Shown: in pieces, positions 4,852-5,092 of the stretch
Layout of the letters: every line of letters starts with the position of its first letter
Position numbering within the stretch: position 1 is the first letter of the stretch
NCBI GenBank assembly: GCA_030668065.1
Contig: DAOUUS010000131.1
Location: forward strand, 1-5,092
Source of the DNA: Candidatus Methanophagales archaeon
GTDB taxonomy: Archaea; Halobacteriota; Syntropharchaeia; Alkanophagales; Methanospirareceae
DNA: 5,092 nucleotides
Direction of reading: 5' to 3'
Notes under the pieces: generated by a model
What the model saw: the letters and a program-made list of their open reading frames with translations, nothing else
Databases searched by the model: none
What the model was told of the DNA's origin: nothing
Translations under genes and position numbers: made by a program

Positions 4852-5092
4852 ATGAAGGCTCGAAAACCGAATTTGCCAAGTAGTACAAAAGATCATGATT
4901 TTTATATATTACTTGCTCTTGCAATTTCTGTAGTTTCTGCTGGTACTGTCGTATTCCATATATTAGAAAAATGGAGTTGGGTAGATTCGTTATATTTCAC
5001 TGTTATCACATTAGCAACTGTCGGTTATGGCGATCTAACGCCGACAACGCAACTAGGCAAATTAGTTACTGTGTTATTCGTAATCACAGGGG
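4852..5092 (+). CDS. Two-TM potassium channel, N-terminal part (3' end outside window)
   Basis: Tetrameric ion channel subunit of the plasma membrane that conducts K+. The visible 80 residues contain a short polar N-terminus, a first membrane helix (about 17-38, FYILLALAISVVSAGTVVF), the pore-helix region WSWVDSLYFTVITLA, the selectivity filter TVGYGD (residues 56-61, codons from 5017), the typical DLTP sequence after the filter, and the start of the second membrane helix (LVTVLFVITG). This is the Ion_trans_2 layout of MthK- and KcsA-like channels. The cytoplasmic part, for example an RCK/TrkA-N gating domain, would lie beyond the window. It has its own promoter and SD and appears independent of wtpB. 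Confidence 0.9.
   Translation, partial: MKARKPNLPSSTKDHDFYILLALAISVVSAGTVVFHILEKWSWVDSLYFTVITLATVGYGDLTPTTQLGKLVTVLFVITG

Noticed and set aside
4845..4883. ATG frame of 12 codons just before the channel gene (MSNEGSKTEFAK)
   Set aside because: It overlaps the channel start in another frame, and the AGGAGG site is better spaced for the ATG at 4852. A leader peptide is not supported.
1..5092. CRISPR array, transposase or integrase genes
   Set aside because: No regularly spaced long direct repeats and no recombinase motifs were seen on either strand.

Overview
The window looks archaeal and most likely euryarchaeal. It carries two genes of an archaeal-type tungstate (WtpABC) ABC importer. Its upstream regions have BRE/TATA core promoters of the CGAAAAGCTTTTATA type instead of bacterial -35/-10 boxes, and Shine-Dalgarno sites precede several starts. 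A methanogen or an ANME/Syntrophoarchaeum-like lineage would fit, but that placement is only an impression.

Layout, left to right, all genes on the + strand: (1) wtpA, the tungstate-binding protein, cut off at its 5' end by the window edge (to 1057). (2) A 408-base gap with possible terminator signals, a strong BRE/TATA promoter, a candidate structured small RNA (about 1190-1278) ending in a T-run, a T9 tract, and a second promoter. (3) Two overlapping genes of unknown function (1466-2506 and 2493-3362). The second has a PD-(D/E)XK-nuclease-like sequence pattern with a variant last residue. (4) A 245-base gap with a promoter and an array of CATATC repeats. (5) wtpB, the membrane permease of the same transporter (3608-4477). 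(6) A 374-base gap holding an imperfect inverted-repeat element with 10-11-base internal periodicity (4511-4649), then a TATA box. (7) The first 80 codons of a two-TM potassium channel with a TVGYGD selectivity filter, running off the right edge.

WtpA captures tungstate (or molybdate) outside the cell and delivers it to the WtpB permease. The ATPase WtpC is not in the window. wtpA and wtpB are usually adjacent, so the unknown gene pair, which is AT-richer in the lines sampled, looks like an inserted accessory cassette. The presence of a separate promoter directly before wtpB fits the two transporter genes being transcribed separately. The items most worth a second look are this two-gene cassette and the candidate small RNA with its own promoter and terminator.
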